This document shows positions 42,347 through 51,469 of a stretch of 64,000 nucleotides of DNA, piece after piece (within the stretch, counting starts at the first letter, position 1; every line of letters begins with the position of its first letter). The position numbers and the translations under genes were made by a program. Under the pieces are notes generated by a model. That model ran no database searches. It was not told the DNA's origin and worked only from the letters and a program-made list of their open reading frames with translations. Origin of the DNA: Bin5 sp965207495 (GTDB lineage: Bacteria; Chloroflexota; Anaerolineae; Caldilineales; Caldilineaceae); contig OZ242287.1 of assembly GCA_965207495.1 (NCBI GenBank), positions 4,650,001 to 4,714,000 of the forward strand, read 5' to 3'.

Positions 42347-43603
42347 GTGCCAAAACGATTTACTCTTTTCAGTCTGTTTCTGATCGCAGCACTCATGCTG
42401 GTGGCGTGCTCCGTTGCGCAGCCGGCCGAAGAAGCCGCTGAGGGTCAGGCTGCGATGGAAGAGGCGTCCGCCGAGATGGGCGACAAGGTCGTGGTTGAAT
42501 CGGGGGGGATGATCCGCATCGGTGGCTCCTTTGCCCTGACCGGCCCTATCCCTACTCTCGGCCTGGACATCCGCCAAGGCGCGGAACTGGCGATCGACGA
42601 CCTCAACGCGGCGGGTGGACTGGAAGGATTCATGTTTGAGCTGGTCGCCGAAGACGGCGCCTGTGATGGCACGCAAGGGACGAACGTCGGCAACAAATTT
42701 GCCTCCGACGAGACAATCGTCGCCGTAAGCGGCGGCACCTGCTCCGGCGAGACCTTCGGATTTGTCCCGATCCTACAGGAGGCGCGCATCCCCTTCGTCA
42801 GCCCCAGCGCTACCAATCCCGATATCACGTCTTCGAGTTGCGATGTCTGCAACCGCGTCGCTCTCAGTGACGCACTTCAGGGCGCCGTCGATGCCAATTA
42901 TGTGTTCAGTGATCTGGGCCTCACCAAGGTAGCCGTCGTCCACGATAACTCGGACTATGGCAAAGGCGTTGCTGAGGTGTTCCAGAATAACATTGCGGGT
43001 TTGGGGGCCGATGTAACCAGCTTCGAAGGCGTCCAGGTAGGCGATACAGACTTCCGTGCCATGCTGGCCAGGGTCGGCGCCGATGGGCCGCAGGCCGTTT
43101 TCTTCGGGGGATACGCCACCGAGGCCGGCCTGATCGCCCAGCAGATGACGGAAACGCCTGGCCTCGAGACCACGGTGTTCATGAGTGTTGACGGCGCCTT
43201 CACGCAGCAGTATGTCCAAGCCGCAGGCGGCGCGGCCGAAGGCACATTCATCTCCTTACTTGCCGGAGACGACTCCGAAGAGATGAACGCCGAATTCGAC
43301 GCCAAGTATATCGAGAAATACGGGGTCAGCCCCGATGATATGGGCGCTTTCCATAGTCAGAGCTACGATTCGGTGATGCTGATCGCGGCCGCAATTGCCT
43401 TGGTAGCTTCTGTCGACGACAGCGGCAGTCTCATCATCGACCGTGAAGCACTGATTTCTGTCATCCGCTCGGTTGATGCATTCGACGGCCTCACAGGCAC
43501 GATCAGGTGCGACAGCATAGGCGAATGCGGCGCAGGGGGAGTCCAGATTTACCAGGTCACCGACGGCGCTTTCGTTCAGGTTTACGGATTCGGAATGGAG
43601 TAA
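42347..43603 (+). CDS. Branched-chain amino-acid-type ABC substrate-binding lipoprotein
   Basis: 418 aa. GTG 42347 with AAGGAGG 6 bases upstream is preferred to the ATG at 42299, because the lipoprotein signal (PKRFTLFSLFLIAALMLVAC) then starts at residue 2. The mature part has the LivJ/ANF-receptor fold: IRIGGSFALTGPIPTLGLDI, GAELAIDDLNAAGGL, FVPILQEARIPFVSPSATNP, KVAVVHDNSDYGKGVAEVFQ and QAVFFGGYATEAG. Substrate could be amino acids or other small polar molecules. No permease or ATPase is adjacent, so it is an orphan. It sits directly behind IS debris; a clear terminator follows. Confidence 0.92.
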   Translation: MPKRFTLFSLFLIAALMLVACSVAQPAEEAAEGQAAMEEASAEMGDKVVVESGGMIRIGGSFALTGPIPTLGLDIRQGAELAIDDLNAAGGLEGFMFELVAEDGACDGTQGTNVGNKFASDETIVAVSGGTCSGETFGFVPILQEARIPFVSPSATNPDITSSSCDVCNRVALSDALQGAVDANYVFSDLGLTKVAVVHDNSDYGKGVAEVFQNNIAGLGADVTSFEGVQVGDTDFRAMLARVGADGPQAVFFGGYATEAGLIAQQMTETPGLETTVFMSVDGAFTQQYVQAAGGAAEGTFISLLAGDDSEEMNAEFDAKYIEKYGVSPDDMGAFHSQSYDSVMLIAAAIALVASVDDSGSLIIDREALISVIRSVDAFDGLTGTIRCDSIGECGAGGVQIYQVTDGAFVQVYGFGME

Positions 43604-43618
43604 ACGTCAGCACAATCA

Positions 43619-43646
43619 GGAGGGAGAACGGGTGCGTTCTCTCTCC
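43619..43646 (+). terminator. Rho-independent-like terminator of the binding-protein gene
   Basis: GGAGGGAGAACG, a GGTG loop, then CGTTCTCTCTCC: a 12-bp stem with one G-U pair, 15 bp after the stop, followed by TGTTTCCCCTCT. The U-run is weak, but stem and position are good. Confidence 0.75.
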
Positions 43647-43954
43647 TGTTTCCCCTCTAGCCCACCCCGGACAGGCTACATTTACCTTCAGTGTGTTAAG
43701 ACTTCAACTGTAACCCCAGACAACCGGACCGCCCTGACGTACTTCGCACGGGCTTTCGGCATCGTCACCTTGGCGGAGCTCGGTCATTGGCGTGGGCCGC
43801 TAGTATCGCGGCCGACCTGGCGTTGGTCTATGTTCCCCTATTCTTGTTGTCCCCCCTGATCATCTGGTTGGGGCAGGCACAAGGCCTGCTCCTAACGGGG
43901 GTGTATGAGGGCGAGCGAATGGTCAGCGGGTTGAGACATCAAATGGGGGAGTAG

Positions 43955-44066
43955 ACACTGTTGGCTAGAATTCTTGTTGGGGAAGAATACACACGGTGGC
44001 TAGCAAGGGCGGGGCGTTGCGGGGGCGCAGCCCCTGCACAAGGGAGGGCCGAAGGCCCGGACGCCC
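43955..44066. repeat. Dispersed GC-rich intergenic repeat, copy 3
   Basis: Reads ACTGTTGGCTAGAATTCTTG, GGGGAAGAATACACACGGTG, GCTAGCAAGGGCGGGGCG and then the common core with GGGGGCGCAGCCCC and GGGCCGAAGGCCC. It ends 33 bp before the stop of the permease gene. The gap 43647-43954 before it shows no convincing gene. Confidence 0.85.
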
Positions 44067-44098
44067 AAATGCGAGGGGAGGGTGAAGAAGTGTGAGGG

Positions 44099-44974
44099 CT
44101 AACCTTTGAGGCCGCTGATTGCGATGCCCTGGATGAAGTAACGTTGGGCGACGAAGAAGACGAAGATGACGGGTACGATCATCATTGTGGAGGCGGCCAT
44201 GAGGAGGTCCCAGCGGGTGCGGCCGGCGAAGGCGGTGCGGAACATGGCGAGGCCGAGGGCGACGGTGAATTTGTTGGGGTCCTTGGCGAGGTAGAGGAGG
44301 GGGCCCATGAAGTCGTTCCAGGTGCCGATGAAGGTGAAGATGGCGATGGTGGCGAGGGCGGGTTTGGCGAGGGGGAGCATGATGCGCCAGTAGATGGTGA
44401 TTTCGCTGGCGCCGTCGATGTAGGCGGCGTCGGCGAGCTCGGCGGGGAGGGTGCGAAAGAACTGGCGCAGGAGGAAGATATTGAAGGCGCCGCCGCCGAA
44501 GAAGAAGGGCACGGTGAGGGGGAGGATTGTGTTGACCCAGCCGATGCGGCTGAAGATGACGAACTGGGGGATCATGGTGACGATGCCGGGCAGCATGACG
44601 GTGGCGAGCAGGATGGCGAACCAGACGTTGCGGCCGGGAAAGTCGATGCGGGCGAAGCCGTAGGCGCAGAAGGAGGCGGAGACTAGGACGGCGACCTCGT
44701 TCAATAGCAGGATTACGATGGTATTGCGGACATAGAGGGCAAAGGGCCTGGTTGTCCAGGCGTCGACATAGTTGCTGAATTGGATGGGATCGGGAATCCA
44801 TTCTGGCGGGTAGCGAAAGATGGAGAGCTCAGTCTTGAGGGAGCTGGACAGCAGCCAGAGAAAGGGGAGGAACATGACGCAGGCACCGGCGAGCAGGACG
44901 GTCCAGACGAAGATCCGCCAGAAGCGTTCGTTGTCCAGGAGTTGGGTTGCTGTCGTGCCTGTCGATGCGCTCAT
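44099..44974 (-). CDS. Carbohydrate ABC importer permease (MalG/CUT1 type)
   Basis: 291 aa, six predicted membrane segments (VWTVLLAGACVMFLPFLWLL, NTIVILLLNEVAVLVSASFC, FAILLATVMLPGIVTMIPQF, ATIAIFTFIGTWNDFMGPLL). The cytoplasmic EAA loop reads ELADAAYIDGASEITIYWRI followed by MLPLAKPAL, which docks the ATPase. It pairs with the MalF-like gene 78 bp upstream. No ATPase gene is in the cluster; a shared MsmX/UgpC-type ATPase elsewhere in the genome is expected for CUT1 systems. Sugar unknown. Confidence 0.93.
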   Translation of the reverse strand: MSASTGTTATQLLDNERFWRIFVWTVLLAGACVMFLPFLWLLSSSLKTELSIFRYPPEWIPDPIQFSNYVDAWTTRPFALYVRNTIVILLLNEVAVLVSASFCAYGFARIDFPGRNVWFAILLATVMLPGIVTMIPQFVIFSRIGWVNTILPLTVPFFFGGGAFNIFLLRQFFRTLPAELADAAYIDGASEITIYWRIMLPLAKPALATIAIFTFIGTWNDFMGPLLYLAKDPNKFTVALGLAMFRTAFAGRTRWDLLMAASTMMIVPVIFVFFVAQRYFIQGIAISGLKG

Positions 44975-45052
44975 CAGAGTTCTGTTGCTGGTTGCGCCGC
45001 TTTCGGTTCGGCGTTTGCGGGGCCGGTCCGTGCAGACGGCGAGGGCTGGATT

Positions 45053-45976
45053 CTAGCTGCCGACATCTTCGTAGTAGACATAGCGGCCGACGTATTTGAA
45101 GACGAGCAGGGTGAGTGCAAAGATGAGGAAGAAGAGGACCCACGCCAGCAGGGAGGCGTAGCCCATGTCGAAATACTGCAGGCCGTTGCGATAGATATAG
45201 AGTACGTAGAAGAGGGTGGCGTGCTGCGGGCCGCCGCCGGTGATGAGGAAGCCGGCGGTGAATATTTGAAAGGAGCCGATGATGCCGATGATGAGGTTGA
45301 AGAAGATCACGGGGGACATGAGCGGGATGGTTACGTTGACGAGGCTGGCCCAGCGGCCGGCGCCGTCGATTTCGGCGGCTTCGTAGAGCGAGCGCGGGAT
45401 ACCCTGGAGGCCGGCAAGGTAGATGACCATGGTGGCGCCGAGGGCCCAGAGGCTCATGAGGATGATGGCGGGCATGGCCCATTCGGGCTCTTGCAGCCAG
45501 GCGATTTTGGGTAGGCCGATGAAGTCCAGGAGGGCGTTGAGAAGGCCGAATTCGGTATTGAGAATGAAGCTCCAGAGGACAGCGTTGGCGACGGCGGGGA
45601 CGATGCTGGGCAGGTAGTAGATGGTGCGGAAGACGGCAATGCTGCGGGTCTTGAAGTTCATGAGGAGGGCGAGGAAGAAGCTCAGAACCAGGCCGACGGG
45701 CACGGAGACGAGGGAGAAGTAGGCGGTCACTTTGAGGGACTGGTAGAAGAGGTCGTCGGCGAACATTTTTTTGAAGTTGCCGAGGCCGATGAAGTATGGG
45801 GGGCGGATCATGTTCCAGTCGAACATGGTGAGCCAGGCGGCGACGAGGGCGGGGCCGACAAAGAAGAGGAGGAAGCCGAGGATGAAGGGGGAGATGAACA
45901 TGTAGCCGGTGAGAGCCCGGCGCGCGCGGCGGGTACGGGGCCAGGGCAATTTTGATGGCTGCGCTTCTACTGCCAT
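45053..45976 (-). CDS. Carbohydrate ABC importer permease (MalF/UgpA type)
   Basis: 307 aa with six membrane segments (YMFISPFILGFLLFFVGPAL, VTAYFSLVSVPVGLVLSFFL, TIYYLPSIVPAVANAVLWSF, AIILMSLWALGATMVIYLAG, IFFNLIIGIIGSFQIFTAGF, YASLLAWVLFFLIFALTLLV). The EAA loop is SLYEAAEIDGAGRWASLVNV followed by TIPLMSP. It forms the heterodimeric channel with the MalG-like protein. It is separated from the binding-protein gene by a strong stem-loop. Confidence 0.93.
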   Translation of the reverse strand: MAVEAQPSKLPWPRTRRARRALTGYMFISPFILGFLLFFVGPALVAAWLTMFDWNMIRPPYFIGLGNFKKMFADDLFYQSLKVTAYFSLVSVPVGLVLSFFLALLMNFKTRSIAVFRTIYYLPSIVPAVANAVLWSFILNTEFGLLNALLDFIGLPKIAWLQEPEWAMPAIILMSLWALGATMVIYLAGLQGIPRSLYEAAEIDGAGRWASLVNVTIPLMSPVIFFNLIIGIIGSFQIFTAGFLITGGGPQHATLFYVLYIYRNGLQYFDMGYASLLAWVLFFLIFALTLLVFKYVGRYVYYEDVGS

Positions 45977-45991
45977 GACAGGTCTCCGCGA

Positions 45992-46041
45992 AGCTGGCTA
46001 CAGGCGCCCCTGGGGGCGTAGCGGTCTGCCTGTAGCCAGCT
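45992..46041 (-). promoter_or_regulatory. Strong intercistronic stem-loop between binding protein and permease
   Basis: AGCTGGCTACAGGC (45992-46005) and GCCTGTAGCCAGCT (46028-46041) form a perfect 14-bp inverted repeat; inside it GCCCCTGGGGGC gives a second stem. It lies 101 bp after the binding-protein stop and 15 bp before the permease start. Such structures in sugar ABC operons act as partial terminators or mRNA stabilisers, giving more binding protein than permease. Confidence 0.75.
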
Positions 46042-46142
46042 CTGCTGCGTTTAGTACGGGTCAGGAAGGCGACTGGGAGGCGTGAAGGAGGCCTGCGCTG
46101 TCCTGTCCAAATTACTCTGATCCTGCAGAGGAAGGGCGCCGA

Positions 46143-47567
46143 CTAGGATGTGGGGCGCGCCTGTTCGGTCTCCATGATCTGGTTGGCCTCGGCTACGGCT
46201 GCTGGCAGCACGTCTTCGGCGCGTGCTTCGCCGTTGAAGATCTGGCTGAAGACCGGGTTGATGGCGGTTTCGGCGGCCTTGACGTAACCGACCGGCATGG
46301 TGAGGTAGTGGCCGTAGTTGGGCGCGTATTCGGTGACGATTTGCTCGTAGCCGGGCGGGTGCTGGGGCAGGACACACCAGTCGGCGATCGATTCATCGGT
46401 CATGAGTGCGTTCTGGCTGGGGAGCCAGAGGCCGGAGCGGCAGTAGCGTTCCTGGTACCAGGGTGAGGATAGGAAGCGGATCAGCTCAAAGGCTGCATCG
46501 GGGTTTTCGGCGTCCTTGACGACGGTGACGAGGTGGGCCTGCATGTCGGTGCCGGGGCGCTGCATGGCGGGCAGGACGGCGGTGCCGATGCCGCCTTCGA
46601 TCTCCCAGTTCCAGGAGAGGGCCCAGGAGCCGTCGACCTGGAGGGCGACCTTTTTGGTTTCGAGGAGCTGTGTGCCGCCCATACCGAGGGCCTCGAGCGC
46701 CTCGGTGCGGGGCATAACGCCGTGGGCGATGCGGAGGTCGGCGATGTTCTGCAGCGCCTGCATTGCTTCGGGGCTGTCGAGGACGAGCTGTTCGGACTCG
46801 GCGTCGATCCAGTCTGAGCCGTTGGATTGGACGGCGGCATGGAGCGGGATCCACCAGGTAGGCCAGTTGACGCCCCAGCGTTCCATGTTGTTGGCGTCGA
46901 AGTCGGTGTCGCCGGGGTGATTGCCGTTGACGTCGACGGTCAGGTCGGTGGCGATGGCGAGGAAGTCGTCCCAGCCCCAGGCCTCTTCGGGGTCGTTGCT
47001 GGGGGGTTCTACGCCGAGCTCCTCGAATAGGGAGACGTTGTAGTAGAAGTGGGGGGCGACCCAGCAGGAGCCAATACCGTAGCTTTCGCCCTGGTAGACC
47101 TGGCGGTCGTTTTCCTGGGGTTGGATCCAGTAGTCGGGCGCGGAGAATTCGGGATCGGCTTCGATGTAGGAGGTGATGGGGAGGAGGAGCCCCAAGTGGG
47201 CGAATGTGCGGTAGACATCGCTTTCGATGCGGGAGGTGTCGGGCGGTGTGCCGGCAACGACCAGGGCCATGAGTTGTTCGAGACGGGAAGTGCCCTGGGC
47301 CTGCTGTACCAGAACCCACTCGATGTCCGGGTTCTCGTCGTGGAAAAGCTCCTGCTCTTCGGGGATGAGATCGGGGCTGCCGGGCATGCCTAGGAACTCG
47401 ATCTGGACCCGTTCGGCGGACGGTTGTTCTTCACTCATTTCACCGGAGCCCGCGGGCGCGGCCGGCTGACAGGCGGCCAGGACTGCTGTGCCGAGAGCGG
47501 CGCCGGAGTAGTGCAGGAATCGTCGTCTGCTGACTTGTTGATTCACGGATCGTCTCCTTGCTGACAT
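46143..47567 (-). CDS. Extracellular sugar-binding lipoprotein (family 1), Tat-exported
   Basis: 474 aa. The N-terminus has a twin-arginine motif (SRRRFLHYSGAALGTAVLAA) followed by a lipobox cysteine (LAACQ), then a linker. The mature part is the MalE/UgpB type: RVQIEFLGMPGSPDLIPEEQ, LEQLMALVVAGTPPD, VALQVDGSWALSWNWEIEGG and AFELIRFLSSPWYQERYCRS. It delivers a carbohydrate to the two permeases downstream. It is divergent from the metallophosphoesterase with a 284-bp gap (47568-47851) containing no gene; its promoter should lie there. Confidence 0.92.
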   Translation of the reverse strand: MSARRRSVNQQVSRRRFLHYSGAALGTAVLAACQPAAPAGSGEMSEEQPSAERVQIEFLGMPGSPDLIPEEQELFHDENPDIEWVLVQQAQGTSRLEQLMALVVAGTPPDTSRIESDVYRTFAHLGLLLPITSYIEADPEFSAPDYWIQPQENDRQVYQGESYGIGSCWVAPHFYYNVSLFEELGVEPPSNDPEEAWGWDDFLAIATDLTVDVNGNHPGDTDFDANNMERWGVNWPTWWIPLHAAVQSNGSDWIDAESEQLVLDSPEAMQALQNIADLRIAHGVMPRTEALEALGMGGTQLLETKKVALQVDGSWALSWNWEIEGGIGTAVLPAMQRPGTDMQAHLVTVVKDAENPDAAFELIRFLSSPWYQERYCRSGLWLPSQNALMTDESIADWCVLPQHPPGYEQIVTEYAPNYGHYLTMPVGYVKAAETAINPVFSQIFNGEARAEDVLPAAVAEANQIMETEQARPTS

Positions 47568-47851
47568 CTGTGCTGGATTGATTGTATTGAGCGCTATGTG
47601 GGTCAGAAGGGGAATGCGAGGAGATTATACAACAGTCAGGGGACTGCTCACAAGAGGCGCGAAAATCGCCGGTTCCCCTGAAATTGGACGTCGCCGGACA
47701 GGGAGACCAGAGGTGTCGGTTCATGGAATTCGCGGTGCTGTCGCGGCGTAGAAAGCTTGCCAAAGGGCGTCTGCTCCTGTACGATTGGCATTTCGTGCTG
47801 TGTGCATGATTGGCGTCACCGGCTGGGAATGTCAGGAGGTCAAACGCGCGA

Positions 47852-49024
47852 ATGTTTGAAGGCGCAGAATGTAACGGAGATGTCAGGAGAAAGCTTACGG
47901 CCAAGTCTCGCCCGTCTGTCGAGTCCTCCTCCGGCGTTCAAGGTGGGGGGAGTCAGCGCTTACAGGTGTTATTGGCCGGGCTTGGCGCGGTGGCTGGCCT
48001 GGGGGCGGCTATAGGAGGATACGCGCTGCTCTATGAACCCTTTGACGTGCGAACGGAGCGGCTGGAAGTACGGCTGCTGCGGGACAGGGCTGGCCTGCCG
48101 AGCGAAGGGTTGACCATACTGCATCTTTCGGACACCCATTTCCGCGGAGCGGACCGGCGCGAACACGCGAAGATCGAGCAGGTTCGGCGGGCGACCGATG
48201 GCGAGGAAATCGATCTGCTGATCCATACCGGGGATTTTCTGCACAGTGACAGTGGTCTGGACAATGTGCTGGCATTGATCGACTGTATTCCCAAGCCACG
48301 GCTAGGCGCGTATGCCGTCTCGGGCAACCATGACCATGTTTTCTATAACATGAAAAGGGCACCCCAACATTCGTGGCGGCTTTTCCGGGCGCGAGAAGCG
48401 GCGAACGGGGCGGGCAACGGAACTCGCGCAAGTTTGGAGACGAAGGGTACAGGTATAGCAGGGGTTCGCGATCTCTTGCGCTTTGGTCGGTATCTGCTTC
48501 GGAACCGCTTTGACGGGGAGCCGGCCGGGGTCAATGACATTGGGCGTTTGCGTCGGGCGTTGGAGGAACGGGATATGCAGTTCCTGGACAACCGGGCTGT
48601 GCGATTGGGGGAGACGGGCGTCTACCTGGTCGGTATCGAGGACCTGATGGAAGGGCGGCCGGACCTGAACAAAAGCCTGGAAGGCGTGCCCCACGACGCG
48701 CCTACGGTCTTGTTGTCACACAATCCGGACATTATCGAGGCTGTTGAGGCCGGGCGGGCGGACCTGGTTCTATCCGGTCATACGCACGGCGGGCAGATCG
48801 TGCTGCCGCTGATCGGCCCTACTTACACGCAGACAGAACAGTTGTCGCGCGGTGAAGCTTCGGGCTATTCGCGGCGGGGGAGGACCCAGGTCTATGTCCA
48901 TCGCGGGCTTGGCGAGGGGGTCCCGGTGCGTTTCGGGGCGCCGCCGCATGTCACCTTTATCCGGCTGCTGCCGGCGCGGCAGAATTCCAGCGCGGGAGCT
49001 GGCGGCGACGGAAACAGTGGTTGA
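47852..49024 (+). CDS. Membrane-anchored metallophosphoesterase
   Basis: 390 aa. A hydrophobic N-terminal anchor (LLAGLGAVAGLGAAIGGYAL) and then the calcineurin-like dimetal site: LHLSDTHF, HTGDF, SGNHDHVF, LLSHNPD and SGHTHGGQ, all present. Similar to YkuE/YaeI-type enzymes, which cleave phosphodiester bonds, some in lipid-linked substrates. An insertion of about 55 residues follows GNHDH (from KRAPQHSWRLFRAREAA to VNDIGRL), longer than in YkuE. ATG 47852 has AGGAGGT 11 bases upstream; a TTG at 47810 is less likely. Confidence 0.88.
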   Translation: MFEGAECNGDVRRKLTAKSRPSVESSSGVQGGGSQRLQVLLAGLGAVAGLGAAIGGYALLYEPFDVRTERLEVRLLRDRAGLPSEGLTILHLSDTHFRGADRREHAKIEQVRRATDGEEIDLLIHTGDFLHSDSGLDNVLALIDCIPKPRLGAYAVSGNHDHVFYNMKRAPQHSWRLFRAREAANGAGNGTRASLETKGTGIAGVRDLLRFGRYLLRNRFDGEPAGVNDIGRLRRALEERDMQFLDNRAVRLGETGVYLVGIEDLMEGRPDLNKSLEGVPHDAPTVLLSHNPDIIEAVEAGRADLVLSGHTHGGQIVLPLIGPTYTQTEQLSRGEASGYSRRGRTQVYVHRGLGEGVPVRFGAPPHVTFIRLLPARQNSSAGAGGDGNSG

Positions 49025-49032
49025 GCGGCCGG

Positions 49033-50268
49033 TCAGTTTTGCACGTTGATCGTGACCTGGCAAGGGGTGGGATAGTTGCTGCTTGTATCTACGACTGTGA
49101 GGCGGATGGTGTAGGCGCCGTTGGTTACCCCGGCGCTGTTGAGGTTGCCGAGCGGACCGTTTTCGACAGGCCCTCCTTTGGCGCCGCCGCTGCCTGATCT
49201 GTCGCTGCCATCGAACCAGGAGAAGCCCTGGGAGGCGTCGGCGCCGGGCGCGACCTCCAGTTTGTAGGAGTCGAATAGTTCATGCGTGGCCCGGCCCGTG
49301 ATCGACACGAGGCCGCTGACAGTCTGATTGATGCCGGGTGAGGAGATGGCCAGCCGGCTGTCGGCGCAGGTTACCGGGACAATGGCGGGCGGCTGCGGTT
49401 CCTGTTGGGGGGGAGGCGCTACCTCCTCCGGCTCCTCGGTGGGCGTTGGTGAGGGTGTCGCGGTAGGTGTCGCGGTGGAGGCAGGGGGAGGGACCGGGGT
49501 ATGGGTCGGAGGCGGCAGAGGCGTGTTGGTGGCGGTCGGGGTCAAGGTAGGCGTGGCGGTCGAGGTAGGGACGGGCACTGTCGCGACCGGGGCGGCGCCT
49601 GAAGCAGATTCTTCGTCGCCAGCGGCGCCGCCGGCGCCGTCAGTCGTCCCGTTTTGCTGAGCGCGATTGCCGTCGAGGGTTGAGGAGATTCTATCCTGTA
49701 TGGTTGACAGAGCGCTGCCGATCTCGCCGCCCATCGTGCGGACGCTCCAGACGACTATGAGAACGACCAGGACGATGAGAACGGCCGCCAATATGGGCAC
49801 GAGCCAGTCTCGAATGGATTCGAAGGATTCTGAGAGGCGAGTTGAAAAGGCGGTGTGTTCGAGGTCGACGTCCTGGGGCCGGTAGTCCACCGGGCGTACC
49901 GGTGGCAGTCTGACACCTGTACTGGTACTGGCCAGCGTGCGAGATAGGCTGTTGTCGGCCATGGCACGCCGACGGTCGATCATCTGATTGGGGTCGAGAT
50001 TGAGATAGTAGGCGTAGTTGCGGAGGAAGCCGCGGCCAACGACCTCGCCCGGGAGGAGATGCCACTCGTCGGCCTCGATGGCGGCCAGATACTTCTGTCG
50101 GATTCGCGTGGCGAGTTCGACCTCTGAAAGCGGGATGCCGGCGCTTTCGCGGCGATCTCGAAGAATGGCGCCCAAAGATTGCAGGGACGGAAGACCGGGG
50201 ACATTGCCGCCGGTTCCGCCTTCTGGAGACGCGGTTGGGGAGTCAAAGAAGGAGGCGTTTTCGCTCAT
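49033..50268 (-). CDS. RodZ-like protein: HTH, one membrane segment, extracytoplasmic beta domain
   Basis: 411 aa. The N-terminal helix-turn-helix of the HTH_25 kind: LGAILRDRRESAGIPLSEVE, ATRIRQKYLAAIEADEWHLL and VGRGFLRNYAYYLNLDP. A membrane helix follows (WLVPILAAVLIVLVVLIVVW), then a long Pro/Thr-rich stalk. The C-terminal Ig-like domain has SRLAISSPGINQTVSGLVSI, GRATHELFDSYKLEVAPGA and NGAYTIRLTVVD. RodZ organises MreB during cell elongation; the C-terminal domain here is not the usual DUF4115, so the partner may differ. Converges with the metallophosphoesterase, leaving 8 bp. Confidence 0.85.
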   Translation of the reverse strand: MSENASFFDSPTASPEGGTGGNVPGLPSLQSLGAILRDRRESAGIPLSEVELATRIRQKYLAAIEADEWHLLPGEVVGRGFLRNYAYYLNLDPNQMIDRRRAMADNSLSRTLASTSTGVRLPPVRPVDYRPQDVDLEHTAFSTRLSESFESIRDWLVPILAAVLIVLVVLIVVWSVRTMGGEIGSALSTIQDRISSTLDGNRAQQNGTTDGAGGAAGDEESASGAAPVATVPVPTSTATPTLTPTATNTPLPPPTHTPVPPPASTATPTATPSPTPTEEPEEVAPPPQQEPQPPAIVPVTCADSRLAISSPGINQTVSGLVSITGRATHELFDSYKLEVAPGADASQGFSWFDGSDRSGSGGAKGGPVENGPLGNLNSAGVTNGAYTIRLTVVDTSSNYPTPCQVTINVQN

Positions 50269-50421
50269 AGTCAGGGTGTATTTTACACAGGCGAAACAGT
50301 TCTCTCAAAATTCAGGCTTTTCACTAACGGACTCTTATTGTAACGGAAGGTGGAAAGCGGGACTTTGGCGCCGAATAGGCCCTGAATTGGTCTTGTGACC
50401 ATTGGTATTTGCGGCAGGGTA

Positions 50422-50449
50422 TTGACATCCCGATGGCAGAGGGTACAAT
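50422..50449 (+). promoter_or_regulatory. Strong sigma-70-like promoter for the amidase gene
   Basis: A perfect TTGACA (50422-50427), a 16-bp spacer and TACAAT (50444-50449), five of six to consensus. It lies 118 bp upstream of the amidase start, in the 299-bp divergent gap. Confidence 0.6.
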
Positions 50450-50567
50450 TTGGGCAGCACGAACGCGACCTCCTTGACGGACAGATTCGGCGGCCGCTGG
50501 GTCTTGGGCAGTTCCTGAAACTTTAAGTAAACATGGGTTGGCCATTGGGTCAACTTTTTATTCGATA

Positions 50568-51290
50568 ATGCGAATTGTACTGATACGCAGGTTGCAGCGT
50601 GTATTCCTCATTGTCAGCGTCATCCTTTTTGCCGGCATCGTCATAGTAGCGGCGACGGGCTTAGATTTTCTGCTACCGAGCCCGATTGAACGGGTCACAC
50701 TGATCACACCGACAGCGGAACGGGAACGGGAACAGGAACGGGAATTGGTGGCTCTGATCAGCGGTCACGCGGGCTTTGACTCAGGCGCCATTTGCGGTGA
50801 CAGCAATTCGCCTACTTTGGTGGAGGTCGAGGTCGTTGCGCGCATTGCTGAACTGGTGCAGTCAGAGTTGGAGGAAGCGGGTCTTGACGTGTTGTTGTTG
50901 GAGGAATATGACGAACGGTTGGACAGACTGGAGGCAGACCTACTGCTGAGCCTACATGCGGACAGCTGTATCGCTGCCAGCGGTTTCAAGGCGGCCTATC
51001 CGTTGAACAGCGCGATACCCACAACTGACAAGAGGCTGGTCGAGTGCATCAACACCGAGTACGCGGCGCAGACGGGCCTGCCTCTTCACTTCCACTCGAT
51101 CACCCACGACATGACTTACTACCACGCGTTTCGCAAAGTATTGCCGACGACACCTACGGCGATTCTGGAACTGGGCTTTCTAGGCGGCGACGGCAGATTA
51201 CTTACCGAGGAGCCGGAACTGGCGGCCGCGGGCATCAGGGAGAGTATTTTCTGTTTTCTGCAGGGCCGGAACGGGGCGACCGACCAGTAG
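50568..51290 (+). CDS. N-acetylmuramoyl-L-alanine amidase (amidase_3)
   Basis: 240 aa. An N-terminal membrane anchor or signal (VFLIVSVILFAGIVIVAATG), then the zinc amidase: His67 (ISGHAGFDSG), Glu in LVEVEVVARIAELVQ, His130 (LLSLHADSC) and the catalytic Glu at about 201 (AILELGFLGGD). It cleaves the bond between MurNAc and the stem peptide during wall remodelling. The ATG at 50568 puts the charged RIVLIRRLQR before the membrane segment. It is compact, with no cell-wall-binding domain. Confidence 0.88.
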   Translation: MRIVLIRRLQRVFLIVSVILFAGIVIVAATGLDFLLPSPIERVTLITPTAEREREQERELVALISGHAGFDSGAICGDSNSPTLVEVEVVARIAELVQSELEEAGLDVLLLEEYDERLDRLEADLLLSLHADSCIAASGFKAAYPLNSAIPTTDKRLVECINTEYAAQTGLPLHFHSITHDMTYYHAFRKVLPTTPTAILELGFLGGDGRLLTEEPELAAAGIRESIFCFLQGRNGATDQ

Positions 51291-51469
51291 AGCCAACAGG
51301 GCAGGCGAGGATGAAGACATGCCGCAGTCTGCGGTGGTGACAGAGGGGGGCCGCCTTCTGCAGGCAACTGCCAGCAGGCGACGGGCGCCGTGCTCAGGAG
51401 GTTAAGCAGCGGCGTGTAGTTGTCTTTGGTTGGCAGGGAGGCAACCAGGCTGCTCACTGCTCTGATGGG

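Noticed and set aside
43780..43954. Hydrophobic open stretch (ADLALVYVPLFLLSPLIIWL) after the binding-protein gene, as the tail of a permease
   Set aside because: The frame upstream of it loses sense at once, no start or ribosome site is present, and no permease motif is seen.
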